From NCBI GenBank assembly GCA_033439265.1, contig JAVTVX010000010.1:8122001-8186000 (forward strand): 64,000 nucleotides of DNA, read 5' to 3'. Under the pieces are notes generated by a model. It saw nothing but the letters and a program-made list of their open reading frames with translations. It ran no database searches and was not told where the DNA came from. The DNA is from Dillenia suffruticosa (lineage: Eukaryota > Streptophyta > Magnoliopsida > Dilleniales > Dilleniaceae). Both the position numbers and the translations under genes were made by a program. The stretch's first letter is position 1; each line of letters starts with the position of its first letter. Of this stretch, positions 45,660-58,286 are shown piece after piece.

Positions 45660-48600
45660 TAGAATTCCAAGTCCTGGACACGATCGAGCTGTTTAGACGA
45701 TTGAGACGATATGTCTCCAGTCAAATTTCTGAGTGTATCCGATAAAGATCTTCCCAGTCGGGTGCTAGTTTTCTCCTGATTGAGGTTGACCGATTGCCTC
45801 TATCTTCCTTAACACCATATCCCTCGGCTTGAACATTATAGTCCTTACTCACCTGTTGTAGTATCTTGCCATCTATTATTAATAGGTTGTCATTTGAATA
45901 GACGCGGTTTCTCATAGTTTGGGGGGCAAATCTAACCATTCACGTATGTTAGCTCATTCCGCTCATGCTCATATTGATCTACTTGAAGTGAATGGATGTC
46001 AATTTCAACTGGTATCATTGTCTCACGATCGCAAATTAGGATAAACGGCATTTCTCCCATCGCCCTTCGAGGCATTGTTTTGTAGGCCTAGAGGATGTTG
46101 TAGAGTTCCTCTACCCAGCAACCTTTGACTTCAACCAGTACAGCCTTCAGTCCTTGTAGGATTATACGGTTCGTTACTTTGGTGAGATTGTTAGTCTTGA
46201 GGATATACGACTGAATTGAAACGATGTTGAATTTTCAACTTGCTGTAAAAGTATTGAAAACTTTTGTTGTCAAATTGTTTATCATTGTCGGTAATCAGAA
46301 TGTGGGGTATGCCAAATCTGGTGATGATGGATGTCCACAGGAAATTTTACATCTTACCAGTAGTGATCTGAACTAACAGTTCAAGTTCTATCCACTTGGT
46401 GAAGTAGTCCATGACCACAACTAAGAATTTCTACCGTCCATAGCAAGAAGGAATGGCACTAGAATGCCCATTCCCCATTATGCAAAAAGCCATGGGATTG
46501 CTATTAGGCAGAGCTCGGTAGAGGGCTGTCTAGGTAGTGATGAGAAACATTAACACTTGTTGCATCTTTCGACATAGCCATCCGTATCGGTTTTCATGGT
46601 GGGCCAGTAATACCATTGTTGGAGAGCTTTATTTGCTAAATTTCGAGCGCTTAGGTGATTGCCACGTATCTTCTCATGGACTTCTCTGAACACATAATTA
46701 CCTTCCTCAGACGTCAGATATTTTAGTTACAGATCAATATAGGATTTCTTGTAGAGATCCCCATTGATAATGGTGTAGTGGGTCCTTATACTTCAACTTA
46801 GCAGATTTGGAGGGTGAGCTTGGTAGTTATTCATACTTCAAATAGGCTTTTATGGGATCCTTTCGGCTTGATGAACTATTCGTTGACAAGATCTGCTTAG
46901 GCTCTTCAACACCCAGGTATGGCAAGCTTTCTATGTAAAATGTTTGGCTTGTCGCCACCAATTCAGAGCTGGGAGATTTTTGTATGCCTGTTTTAATGAA
47001 TTTGTCCACCGTCTCTCGTAACTTAGTAGATACTCTGCCATTATTGGTTCCTTAGTTTTGTAGATCCCTTTATTCTACTCGACGATTAATTGACTGTCAA
47101 TGAAGACTCGTATGTTTTGGGCCCCAGTGATGCCGTGATTCGTAATCCGGTCAAAAATGTTTCATATTCAGCCTGATTATTTATTGTTCGAAAGTCAAAA
47201 TAGATAGCATACGCAGTTTTAAAATCGTCCAATCTCACACGAATGAGTCCGGCTTCGCTTCCTAAGGAGTTCGGTGACCCATCTATATGGAGGGTCTATT
47301 TGGGCAGTGAGTATTCTTCTCAGTTATTAGCAGGGGTTTGCTCGGTGAGTGGCAAGGGTGTGCATTTGAGGATGAAATTGGGGAGGGCTTAGCCTTTGAT
47401 TGCTGGTCCCAGTTGATATTCGATATCAAATTTGCCTAACTCAATACTCCACTTGACGAGTCGATCTGAGATATCCCTCTTCTGTAGAATATACTTTAAA
47501 TGTTGATTGGTCAGTACTACAATGGTGTGTGCTTGGAAGTAAGGTTGGAGGATCTGGCGATTATGACTAGGGTGAAGACTACCTTCTCTATAGTTTTATA
47601 ATTAGCTTCCGAGTCTTAAAGTATACAGCTGACATAGTATATTTGCTTCTGTAAGGTGGATTCCCATATTACAAGAACAAAATAGAGTGCTCAGTGAAAG
47701 ATAGAAAGGTAAAGATAGAGTTTCTCACCTAAAACAAATCGAGAGAGGAGCGGAGGTGATATGAGATGCTTTTTGAACCGTTCAAATGTTGCTTGACACT
47801 CTGGTGTTTATGCGATTTTTTGCAACTAATTCAAAATATCATAAAAGGGTTTATATTTCTCTCTCACTTTCAATTTGAACTGGTTTAGAGTTGCAATCCT
47901 TCCCGTAACCGCTGTATTTCTTTTACTGTCCTCGGTGATGCCATGTCCAATATGGCTTATATCCTCTTCGGATTCACTTTAATTCCCAGTTGGTAATAAA
48001 GAAGCCTAAAAACATTTCAGAAGTGATTCCGAAGATATATTTTGTTGAGTTGAATCTCAAGTTATAACGTTCTAACGTTTGAAATGTCTCTTCCAAATTT
48101 GCGATGTGATTTCGCTCTTGACAAACATGTCATCAACATAAACCTCCACGTTTTTGTCAAGTTGTTAGCTAAAAAACCTTGTTGAACACAACTGCTAAAA
48201 GGTTGCTCTAGCATTCTTTAGGTCGAGTGACATAATTTTGTAGCAACAAGTACCAAATTCTATAATAAAATTGGTTTTTTCTTTGTTTTTGGAGGCTATA
48301 AGTATCTGGTTGTAGTAGGAGTACGTGTCCATAAAGCTTGAGAGTTGATGACCTAATGAATTATCTACTAATTTGTCGATATTGGGAAGTAGATAACTGT
48401 CCTTTAGGCACACCTTATTGAGTTTTGTGAAGTTTATACATATCATTCACTTGTTATTAACCTTTTTTACCATAACCATATTAGTCAACCACTCTAGATA
48501 ATCTACTTCTCGAATACACCCTACCGCTAGAAACTTCTGGACTTCCTCGTGTATTGCATGCTGACATTCCGTCGTTAATACTCTTTTCTTTTGCTTAACA

Positions 48601-49050
48601 GGCTTACAATTGGTATTTACAGTCAGTATGTGAACTACAACTATCGGGTGAATTCCTAACATGTCTGTTGGGGACCATACAAAAACTTTAAAATGTCGTT
48701 AAAGACAATCCACAATTGCGTTTTGGATGGGTGTTCGTAGGTGGCGCCAATTTAGACCGTTTGGCCATGTACATCCGTTATGAAAACTTCGATTACTTGA
48801 TCTCCAAGTTGAGATTTGAATCGGTGTTCGACATCATCTCTAAGCTCTAATATTTCTACTAATAGAATTTCTTTCTCTGCTTTGATGGTGGGGACAGTAG
48901 AAGGGTTGACGTCACCATGAAGCATTACAAACCTTCAGGGTGTCTTGAATTTGATTTTCATGTACCTTGTGCTTGGTAGTGCTTCGAGACCATTCAAACT
49001 AGGATGACCTAGGATGGTGTTGTAGGGGAATGAGAGTTTCACCACATGAA
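45660..49050 (-). pseudogene. pol region of Gypsy element (protease, RT, RNase H, integrase), broken
   Basis: Minus strand, right to left: NTILGHPSLNGLEALPSTRY (protease-RT linker, about 49030-48970); CQHAIHEEVQKFLAVGCIREV and then CINFTKLNKVCLKDSYLLPNIDKLV with LSSFMDTYSYYNQI (RT, 48662-48195); RNase H in about 47700-46950; and integrase with FLVVVMDYFTKWIE (about 46430) and FGIPHILITDNDKQF (about 46290). Broken copy. Confidence 0.85.
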
Positions 49051-49420
49051 AAATGATTCTGGTAGTAGCATGGTAAGGAGGCGTTCCTAAGATTACGATA
49101 AGTGAAATGGTATCTTCCGAATATATACACTAATCAGTGAATCCTTTTATGGGTCCATCAAAGGGTTGAAAATGAGATGGGGCAAAACTTATCCGTTAGA
49201 AGGTGTCCCAAAAGAAAAGGGCTCAATTTGCTCCTTGATTAACGAAAGTCCTTTTAACGAGGTAGGTCCTTTTCCAGCGGTGATGATTAGTAGATCGTCT
49301 CTGTCAGTGTCAACTCCTATTACATCGTTGTCATTGAAACCGATGGTTGGCATTTTTCTCTTAATTGATGCCATGACTATAAAAAGAAAGGGATGGTAGT
49401 AGCAACTTGGGAAATCAGTT

Positions 49421-50102
49421 TGTTCCCATAGATTATGCAAATCTATTGGAGGTATGTTTAACTCCACAGATAATAGTTCTGTTGACTCGAACGAGATGAC
49501 TATTTGTCTGTCGATCTTGATTAATGATACATGCAAAAGACCACCGGAGCGTGTTTCGCAGGGGAGACTCCGATACTAAAGTCAGAAAGTGATTTTTGAA
49601 AGCAGAAATAGACTAAATATATGTAAGTTCAAACAGCATATCTAGCCTGTTTGTTTAATGATATATATACGGTTTCCAAGTATGAGTTTTATATGCATTC
49701 AAAGCATTAAAACCCTAGTTTTCTTATAGAGGTGTTTTGAGATTCTCAGATACTTAACAAAATTTTAAGAGATTCAGAATCTTACTAGTTGGGGAAAGTT
49801 TCAGTTCATCAGGGGATTACTTTACTTATTAGTGAGAATTCAAAATTTTCATTTCTTGTTACAAGATAATGTTTCCCTTATCTTATGAAAAGATGAATAT
49901 TATTCTAAGTTGATCAAATATTAAATATCGAGAAGATTTGGGAGCTGATCAGGTAGCTACTGAAAAGGGTTTGGTTAGTATGCACCAAGAGGACGGGACA
50001 TGTCCATGTAAATGACATGCTTCGGCTCGTTTTACTATATTTTGTTTATTCGATTTTGGATTTATGTCTTGCACTAATGGGTTTTTAAATCATACTTTAT
50101 CA
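49421..50102 (-). repeat. 5' LTR of Gypsy element
   Basis: Minus strand begins TGATAAAGTATG at 50102 and ends CTATGGGAACA at 49421. Matching stretches with the 3' LTR include GATTCTCAGRTACTTAACAA and CTAGTTGGGGAAAGTTTCAG-like text, in the same order. Confidence 0.75.
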
Positions 50103-52220
50103 CATAGTTTTGTCTTAAAAATAATATTATATGTCACATCTGCAAATCACTGTTTTGTCATGTCTCAAAATGAAAAGTTTAAAAGGATGTTATGATTGAT
50201 GCAAAGCATTATCCATATACCATGCACAAGCTTTATACCCAATTGTCGTGTTCAAAGACCAAAGTAGGACATATAAATAAATATATATAATTTTAAAGTT
50301 GATGCTAAATGATAAAATCTTAATTATAAATAATTTATAAAATTAAAAATATAAATGATTTATATTTTATATTTTAAGAGTACTTCTAAATTATTTTCTA
50401 TTAAAAAATTGATATATTATATTAATGTTACGAAAGTTAGGATTACACTAGATAGTCAAACCTCTGAATTGAAATTGGTTTGAAACTAAAGATAAAATGA
50501 TATTAATTTAATAAAAAAATGGCATTAATATGATCAGTTAAGTTTTATTGATCGAAAATAATTTAAATTAGATGATTATAAAATAAAGATTATTATTATT
50601 TTTAATTTAAAAATTAAGATTTAGACAACCTAATAGATGTTGAACAAATACGCAGGCGAGAAATGAACATTAAAGAAGTAATGTACTTGCACTTAAATGA
50701 GGAGATCTTGCGAAAATCCAAGCATATGTGAATACATGGCTGCATCTCTGAGGCACCGAAACAATGAGGCTGTCAAACTTGGAAGACCTTCCGAGATGAA
50801 TCGAGTGACACCCTAATTCTCATGTACGCCCCTCAACCCGAAGAGTACAAGCAATACAAAAATTTCAGGATGTCATAATAGCAACATGTCAAGTGCATGT
50901 GAGTTTGTAGATGTGGGTAGATGGGGGAAGAGGTCTTTTGAGGGCAAAAAGGCTACATGTTTGATAGCCTTGAATGCATTTTTTGTTTGGATTCAGAGCA
51001 AACATAGTTGTATTGCATAGTGTTCGTGCTTCTATTGTATATTGTATATGGCCTTTTGATGAATCACTTGAATATATTGTGTTTCATTTGTGAAGGAAAA
51101 AAAAATGAACTTTAAATTTAGAATGACATTTTAAATTCTTTTTGAAATACGTTGTTAGGTTTGTCTGATATTTAGAAAGTAGAAGGCTTTTTCGCGTGTT
51201 AAGTTATATTATTTGTCTTATTTAGATTTATATTTTATTAATAAAAAATAACTCTACTAAATATTTTATATACAACCCTATTAGGAGTCAAGCCTAAAGG
51301 AACGTGCCTAAAGAAAAAAGGTTGTCCTAAACACTTTGGGATGCTATAATTTTCTCTAGTTCTAAAGAGTAAATAGAGAGTTTTGGAATTCATAAGAGGG
51401 TGTACCATGGGTATTTGAATTTGAGTTGATTTTCAAATTGAATCTTGCTACTTATATTGGTTTATTTTCACGATAGGAAGAACTTGGGTCTCTTGTGGAA
51501 GTTGTCAAAAGGGTGGTGAGATGTTTGACCAGCAAGTTGCATGCGAAAAAAATGTTAGATAAAACTCGATGGTGGAGGCCCACAAGTGGCTGAGCACTTG
51601 AACCACTTAGTGAGATTCTTGGTCAACTCATGAAAAATTGATGATGAAGACAAGGAGCTTGCTTCTTTCACTCCCTAGTGAGAACTGCATGGAAACGTTG
51701 TTGCGTGGGAAAGAAATAATGACCATGGAATAGGTACTGTTAACGTTGGTAGCTCATAATACTCCACGTAAATCAAAATTTGGTAATAGGTATTAATGAG
51801 GTTGATTACTTAATCTTACGGTGGAGGATCTCTGTAATGTTAATTTAGATCTAAAGTTAGAAGTTTGGACAATATTAAATTAGATCTAAAGTAAGAAATT
51901 TGAATGATATTTAGTATTTCAGATGCAAAAGATATGGGCACCTTAGGTGGGATTGGCATAGGAAAAAAAAAAAGATAAAAGCAAAAAAAAAAAGCACTTG
52001 AAAGAGTAGTCCACGTGGAACGATAATAGAAATGTTTTCTCGTCTCCAAAAGCACTTGTGTCATGAAAAAAAAAAAGAAAAAGAAAAAGAAAAAAAGGAT
52101 CTTGAATGACATTTCTTCTTGTAATGGTTTATGTTAAGACACCTTATGTCACTCATGTACGCTTTAGAAAAAGAATACCTTAATTGTTTATATAAAAAGC
52201 ATGACAGCTAAGTTGAAATT
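50103..52220. other. Intergenic, no gene recognised
   Basis: AT-rich. A more complex stretch at 50640-50880 has no open frame of note. At 51305-51360 a ~56-bp sequence (GCCTAAAGAAAAAAGG..ATAATTTTCTCTAGTT) resembles 58301-58356. A/AAG-rich runs lie at 51960-52100. Confidence 0.5.
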
Positions 52221-53579
52221 TACTACTAAAAAATAAAATATCAATGACAGAAATATCTGTTATTAATAGTAAAGATTTTGTTATTAAGGAATATTAGTGA
52301 CGGTCGCTAATTTTGTCGCTAAAAACCTCCGTACTAAATATTAGTGACGGAAGACCATCGGTTGCTAAATTTTTTAACAGATTAGCAATGGAATATTTCT
52401 GTCGCTAAAAATTTTCATCACTAATCTATCATTAATTTCAAACAATATGTAAAACTATCAGTAACAAAAATATTCTATCACTGATTAGCTTTACATAATC
52501 CACTAGCGCCCGCAAGTTCACCCATGCTGCCCACTAGTGTACCCGCCAACTCCCTGTGCCCATAGGATGAAAACCTTCACGCTAAATATTAACGATGGAA
52601 GACCATTGATCGTTAAATTTTTCAACGGATTAGTGACAAAATATTTCTGTCGCTAAAAATTTTGATCGCTAATCCGTCACTGATTTCAAGTAATATGTAA
52701 AACTAATCCGTTGTTGATTAGTGGGCGCCCACCTTGCCTTCTTTTTTTTCCTTTCGAAAAGTGTCATCACGCGGACTCGAACCTGGGCATGCAACGAGAG
52801 TTTGAATTATGATAACCACCGTGTCATAATGTCATATCTAATCATTTTTTTATTTGTTATCTTACTCTCACTTTTTTTTAAGAATAATAAAATAATATAA
52901 AATACAAATTTATTATAAAATAATTGAATAATAAAATGCTAACTTAAAATAAAATAATAAAAATTTAAAAAATAAAACAATATTATTCTTTAAAAAATAA
53001 AATATAAAAAAATAAATAAAATGATAATTTAAAATATTATAAAATAATAAATATGATTTGTTAATATAAAATAAAAATAAAAAGAAAATAAAAGGAAAAT
53101 AAAATAAAATAATATAAAATAATATAATATATAAAATGCTAATTAAAAAAATTAAGTTTAGCGACGAAAAATTTTCGTTGCTGATTCATCACTAATAGTG
53201 TTACATAGTTTCTGAAATTAGTAACCAATTAACAACGGAAAATTTTTGTCATTAATTTGTCGCTGATAGTTTTAGATAGTTTCTTTTTTCTTGGTTTTTT
53301 TATCCTAAACTAGTACATCGATGGATTAGCGACGGAAAAAAATCCGTCACTAATTTCCGTTGCTAATCCCTCATTAAGTAACAATATTTCTTCCAGTTGC
53401 GACCGATTAGCTACGAAAATATTTTTATCATAAATTTCCATCACTAATCTATCGATAATTTTTTTATTTTTTTTTATTTTGTAACGTCTGACGATAATTT
53501 GTCGTAATTCCGACACTATTTACGATGAAATTTTTCCACCACTAATTTTCCATCATTGATACTTTGTTTTCTTGTAATG
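52221..53579. mobile_element. Short CACTA-type element (1359 bp)
   Basis: Left end TACTACTAAAAAATAAAATA at 52221; right end reverse-complements to CATTACAAGAAAACAAAGTA (53579); both continue TCAATGA. The target duplication is ATT at 52218-52220 and 53580-53582. Both terminal heptamers deviate from CACTACA. The interior has ATTAGTGACGGA/TCCGTCGCTAA repeats, GC-rich patches (52500-52560, 52720-52735) and a tRNA-like segment. No coding capacity. Confidence 0.8.
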
Positions 53580-54030
53580 ATTAATGGTAATTCAACTATA
53601 GGAGTCATGAAATGTAGGTCCGTAAAAATTAAAATGTTTGAGATCACTTTGAAGTGAGTTGTTTATATATATATATATATATATTTATTTATTTATTTAT
53701 AATCAATCAGTATTTAAAATCATATTCTGATTAATTCATTTCGAACGTTGTCAGATCCAATTTAGAGAAAACATCTTATAATATAATATTTTTCATTTTC
53801 AAGTTTTGAATATAAAATTTGATTATAAAATTTAACACTTTTTTGTCTATTAAGTCTATTGAAATCTAATATTTTTGAATTTGTTAAACTTCTAAATTTA
53901 TAAGTACAAAACAAAATTGGGTGAAATTGTAAGGATAACTCGTAGTTGCATGGTCCTTATGATTCTCATGAACAGAAATACAAGCCTTTTTTGAGGTGCC
54001 AAACTTTCTTACATGAGTTGTATTATCTTT
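52763..54030. repeat. Duplicated segment, copy 1 (element right half plus flank)
   Basis: Matches 57081-58286 in direct orientation, at about 90% or better by eye over the stretches compared. It covers the right part of the CACTA-type element and about 450 bp of flank beginning ATTAATGGTAATTCAACTAT. A TA array at 53665-53690 accounts for part of the length difference. Confidence 0.85.
52765..52840 (-). other. tRNA-like segment with consensus B box
   Basis: On the minus strand GACACGGTGGTTATC (about 52813-52828) is A-box-like and GGTTCGAGTCC (52773-52783) is an exact match to the pol III B-box consensus. The spacing is tRNA-like. A GC-richer patch (GTGGGCGCCCAC, about 52722-52733) lies downstream of the B box. 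Confidence 0.6.
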
Positions 54031-54116
54031 CATTTAATTTTTTTTTATTTAGAAAAGTGATAACTCTATAAATAATTTGTATAGTAAAGATGCCAAGACA
54101 AAAGAAAATTGCCTAA

Positions 54117-57080
54117 CACTACAAAAAAAACACGCTTTTAGTCACGAATTTTCGTGACAGAAAAAATTCGTCGTTAATTTGTGACAAATTTAGACACGAA
54201 AAAATTTTCATCGCTAATTTGCAATAAAATTTGCGATGAAAAAGAAGTTGTGGCTAAATTAGCAACGAACACATTATTCGTGACTAAATTCGTCGCTAAT
54301 TAGCGACAAAAACGTTTTCGTGGCTAAATTCGTCACCAATTGGCGACAAAAAATTTTTTGTTACAAATTTTGTCGCTAAATTTTGCCACAGATACAGTTA
54401 TCCGTAACTAAATTTAGCGACGAAAATAATTTGTAACAAATTTCGTCGCTAAATTTAGTAACGAAAAAATTTCGTAGCAAATTCTATCGCTCATTAGTTA
54501 CAAAAGTTTTTTATCGCTAATTAGCCACGAAAAAATATTTGTCTATAAATTTAGCAATGAACTCCAAAATTCGTGACTAAATTCGTCACTAATTAGTCAC
54601 AAAAAATATTTGTGATTAAATTCGTCGCTAATTAGTCACAAAAAAGTATTCGTGTCTAAATTCGTTATTAATTTATTACCTATATTTCAAAATTTATGGC
54701 TAATTTCATAACTAAATTTTTTCTATACTCTATTAGAAAATATTTTCAATATTGTCCCCTTTTTTAACCAATTCTGAATAACGAAATTGAATTAAATATA
54801 TAGTAAATATTATAATTCTCACCAAATTAAGAATTTTCACAATAAATAATCCAATCAATTTGTAACAGACAATTTTCAATAAGTCACGATTGTGGAGTTT
54901 ACAATCCATGTTTTTCATTTTCTACATCCGTTCGCTTCTCTCATATAGGTCAATCATTTTTTAAAGTTCAATTGTTCATGTTCATTCGTCATTATCATCA
55001 ACAAGGAAGATAATAAATGATATATCCATCTTTGACGATCCATCTCGTTTGGCAAGTATATCAAATATTAGTTTTTAGAGAATGATAACAATAATACGGA
55101 TGGCTACTATTAGGCGGCTATCCATTTATAAACTATTCTATAGTTTCAAAAAAATAAAATATAAATGAAAAAAATAATAAAATAAGAAAATAAAAAAAAA
55201 ATAAGAAAATAAAATATAAAATACAAATTTATATAAAAAAAGATTAAGTTAGCGACAGATTTAGCGACGAATTTATAAATCTGTCACTAAGTTAGCGACG
55301 AATTGAGAAATCCGTCGCTAAGTTAGCGATGGATACAAAATTTCTCGCTAAGTTAGCGACGGATTTAGTTACGAATTTATATCCGTTATTAAATTAACGA
55401 CGAATTTTCAAATCTATCGCTAAATTTAATTTTTTTTCATTAGAATTTTTTTTTATTTTTCTTTATATTATTAATTTATATTAACAAATCATATTATTAT
55501 TTTATAATATTTTAATTTAACATTTTATTTTATTATATTATAGTTCATTTTTTTAAAAGAATAATATTATTTAAATCTTAAAAAAAAAACTCAATGAACA
55601 AATCAATTTATTATGTTATAATATATTTTAAAATAGCATTTTATTTTATTTTTTTATATTTTATTTTTCTAAGAATAATATTAATATATATTTTTAATTC
55701 ATTTATTATTTTATTTTAAGTTAGCTTTTTATTATTTTTTATTTTATAAAAAATTATGATATTTATTAATTTTCATTAATATGTTATATTTTATTTTTTA
55801 GCGATAGATACGGAATCAGTCGCTAATTTAGCGATGAATTTTCATATCCGTCGCTAAATTCATATCTGTGGCTAAATTAGCGACGGATTTCAAATCCGTC
55901 ACTAAATTTAATATTTTTTTAATTAGAATTGTATTTTTTTTATTTTTCTTTTATTTTCTTAATTTATATTAACAAATCATATTATTATTTTATAATATTT
56001 TAATTTAACATTTTATTTTATTATATTATATTTCATTTTTTAAAAGAATAATATTATTTAAATCTTAAAAAAAACCATATGAACAAATCAATTTATTATG
56101 TTATCATATATTTTAAAATAGTATTTTATTTTATTTTTTATATTTTATTTTTCTAAGAACAATATAAATATATTTTTAATTCATTTATTATTTTATTTTA
56201 AATTAGCATTTTATTTTTTTATTTTATAAAAAATTATGATATTTATTATTTTTAATTAATATTATTTTAGCTTGGTGGTGATATGTTTTTACAGATAATA
56301 AGTAAAAAATTATCATATTTATTATTTTTAATTATTATTTTATATTATTTTATTATTATTAGAAAAATGTGAAGGAAAAATAATAAGTAAAAAAGAAAAA
56401 AGACAGATACTAATATTACACTTGGTGGTTATATGCTTTTACATATTTATGCGTGCGCAGGAGTTCGAACCACAGTGGAGGCAAAGCGGAGGCATTTTTT
56501 AGGAATTAAGTGAGGGCGGGCGGGTGCTGGAGCGGGCTAGGGCGGGTGGTTGGGCTCGCATGCAGGGTCCTGCAGGTAGGAGCTCGTCTTGCTGGGGGCC
56601 AGTCTAGGCACGTGCGCTCACTTGGGCATTTTGAATTTAGCGACAAATTTGAAATCCGTCGCTAAATTAGTGATGGACTTTTTTTTCATTGTTAATTTAG
56701 TGACGGATAATTTTTTGTCGCTAAATTTTGGGAAAGATTTTTGCGATGAAAAATTATCCGTCGCTAATTTAGCAAAAATTTTTAGGTTTCCGTCATTAAA
56801 TTTTGCAACGAATTTTTTTATGTCGCTAATTTAGTAACCGATAATTTTTCATCACTAAATTTTGTGACGGATTTTAGCGCCGAATTTTAGCTTTTTGTCA
56901 CTAAATTTAGCAACGAATTTTTTTTCATTGCTAATTTAGTGATGGATAATTTTTCGTCACTAAATTTTGTGACGGATTTTAGCGACGAAAAATTATGCAT
57001 CGCTAAAACGGATTCCTATTTTCCGTCCCTAAAATTTTGTGATGCGTGATTGGTGACGAAAAATTTTTCATCGCTAATAT
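54117..57080. mobile_element. Non-autonomous CACTA element, right end lost at a chimeric junction
   Basis: Left end CACTACAAAAAAAACACGCT at 54117 after TAA. It is an inverted relative of the element at 37972-41736: 54117-54990 corresponds to 41736-40830, palindromic blocks lie at 55240-55440 and 55795-55910, AT filler follows, then the tRNA-like/GC-rich module (56418-56630) and GCGACGAA repeats to about 57077. There the homology to the other element's terminal region breaks off, some 110 bp short of a terminus, and the sequence becomes the duplicated segment copy 2. Confidence 0.8.
56418..56635 (+). other. tRNA-like segment plus GC-rich block
   Basis: Plus strand: CACTTGGTGGTTATATGC (56419-56436) as A box and GGAGTTCGAACC (56460-56471) as B box. 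GGAGGCAAAGCGGAGGCATT and AATTAAGTGAGGG follow, then a GC-rich block (56515-56635). A partial copy of the A-box part (TAGCTTGGTGGTGATATG) lies at about 56268-56286 without a B box. This is the clearest match to the module at 38520-38866. Confidence 0.62.
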
Positions 57081-57862
57081 GTCATCACGTGGATTTGAAA
57101 CTGGGCATGCAACGAGAGTTTGAGTTGTGACAACTACCATGTCACAATATCATATCTAATCATTTTTTTTACTTGTTATCTTACTCTCACATTGTTTTAA
57201 GAATAATAAAATAATATAAAATGTAAATTTATTATAAAATAATTAAATAATAAAATGCTAACTTAAAATAAAATAATAATGATTTAAAAAATAAAATAAT
57301 ATTATTCTTTAAAAAAATAAAATATAAAAAAATAAAATAAAATGTCAATTTAAAATATTATAAAATAATAAATATGATTTGTTGATATAAAATAAAAATA
57401 AAATAAATAAAAAAATATAAAATGATAATTAAAAAAATTAAGTTTAGCTACAGAAAATTTCCATCGCTGATTCGTGGCTAATAATGTTACATAGTTTCTA
57501 AAATTAGTGGCAGATTAACAACGGAAAATTTTCGTCATTAACTCGTCACTGATGGTTTTAGATAGTTTCTTTTTTCTTGCCTTTTTTACCCTAAATCAGT
57601 ATACCGATGGATTAGTGACAAAACAAAATCCGTCATTAATCTCTGTTGGTAATCCCTCATTAAGTAACAATATTTCTTCTAGTTGCAACCGATAAGCGAC
57701 GAAAATATTTTTATCGTTAATTTCCATCATTAATCTCTTGATAATTTTTATCTTTTTTATTTTATAACGTCTGAGGTTAATTCGTCGTAATTCCGATACT
57801 ATTTATGATGGAATTTTTTCGTCACTAATTTTCTGTTATTGATACTCTGTTTTCTTGTAGTG
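57081..57862. mobile_element. Right half of a second copy of the short CACTA-type element
   Basis: Corresponds to 52763-53579 of the element at 52221 and ends in a canonical TTTTCTTGTAGTG at 57862, followed by ATT. Its left half is missing. It includes a tRNA-like segment on the minus strand (57081-57150; B box GTTTCAAATCC, mutated). Confidence 0.8.
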
Positions 57863-58286
57863 ATTAATGGTAATTCAACTATAGGAGTCATGAAATGTGG
57901 GTCCATAAAAATTAAAATGTTTGAGACCACTTTGAAGTGAGTTGCATATATATATATAACAAATTAGTATTTAAAATCGTATTTTGACTAATTTATTTCG
58001 AACATTGTCGGATCAAATTTAGAGAAAATATCTCCTAATATAATATTTTTCATTTTTAAGTTTTAAATATGAAATTTAATTAAAAAATTTAACACTTTTT
58101 TATCTATTAAGTCTACTGAAATCTAATATTTTTGAATTTATTGGACTTCTAAATTTATAAGTACAAACAAAAGCGGGTGAAATTGTAAGGATAAGCCGTA
58201 GTTGCATGGCCCTTATGATTCTCATGAACGGAAATAGAAGCCTTTTTTGGGGTGCCAAACTTTCTTACGTGAGTTGTATCATCTTT
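57081..58286. repeat. Duplicated segment, copy 2
   Basis: Direct copy of 52763-54030, including the flank ATTAATGGTAATTCAACTAT at 57863 and ending at TTGTATCATCTTT (58286). Beyond this point the two copies differ, and copy 2 runs into GCCTAAAGAAAAAGG, the sequence into which the CACTA element at 54117 inserted in copy 1 (GCCTAA). Confidence 0.85.

Larger units (their letters stand above)
43407..50102 (-). mobile_element. Ty3/Gypsy LTR retrotransposon, minus strand, old and broken
   Basis: Two direct LTRs (43407-44079 and 49421-50102) enclose, in minus-strand order, a protease/linker region, reverse transcriptase, RNase H and integrase, the Gypsy order. The RT wording resembles the Tat/Ogre branch. 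A ~95-bp tandem array lies between integrase and the 3' LTR, as is common in that branch. The LTRs agree at only about 80% by eye, so the insertion is several million years old or more. Many breaks. A target duplication could not be recognised. Confidence 0.87.

Noticed and set aside
52765-52840. Genuine tRNA gene
   Set aside because: The B box is perfect, but no acceptor stem pairing or complete cloverleaf is evident, and the segment is shared with other transposon copies.
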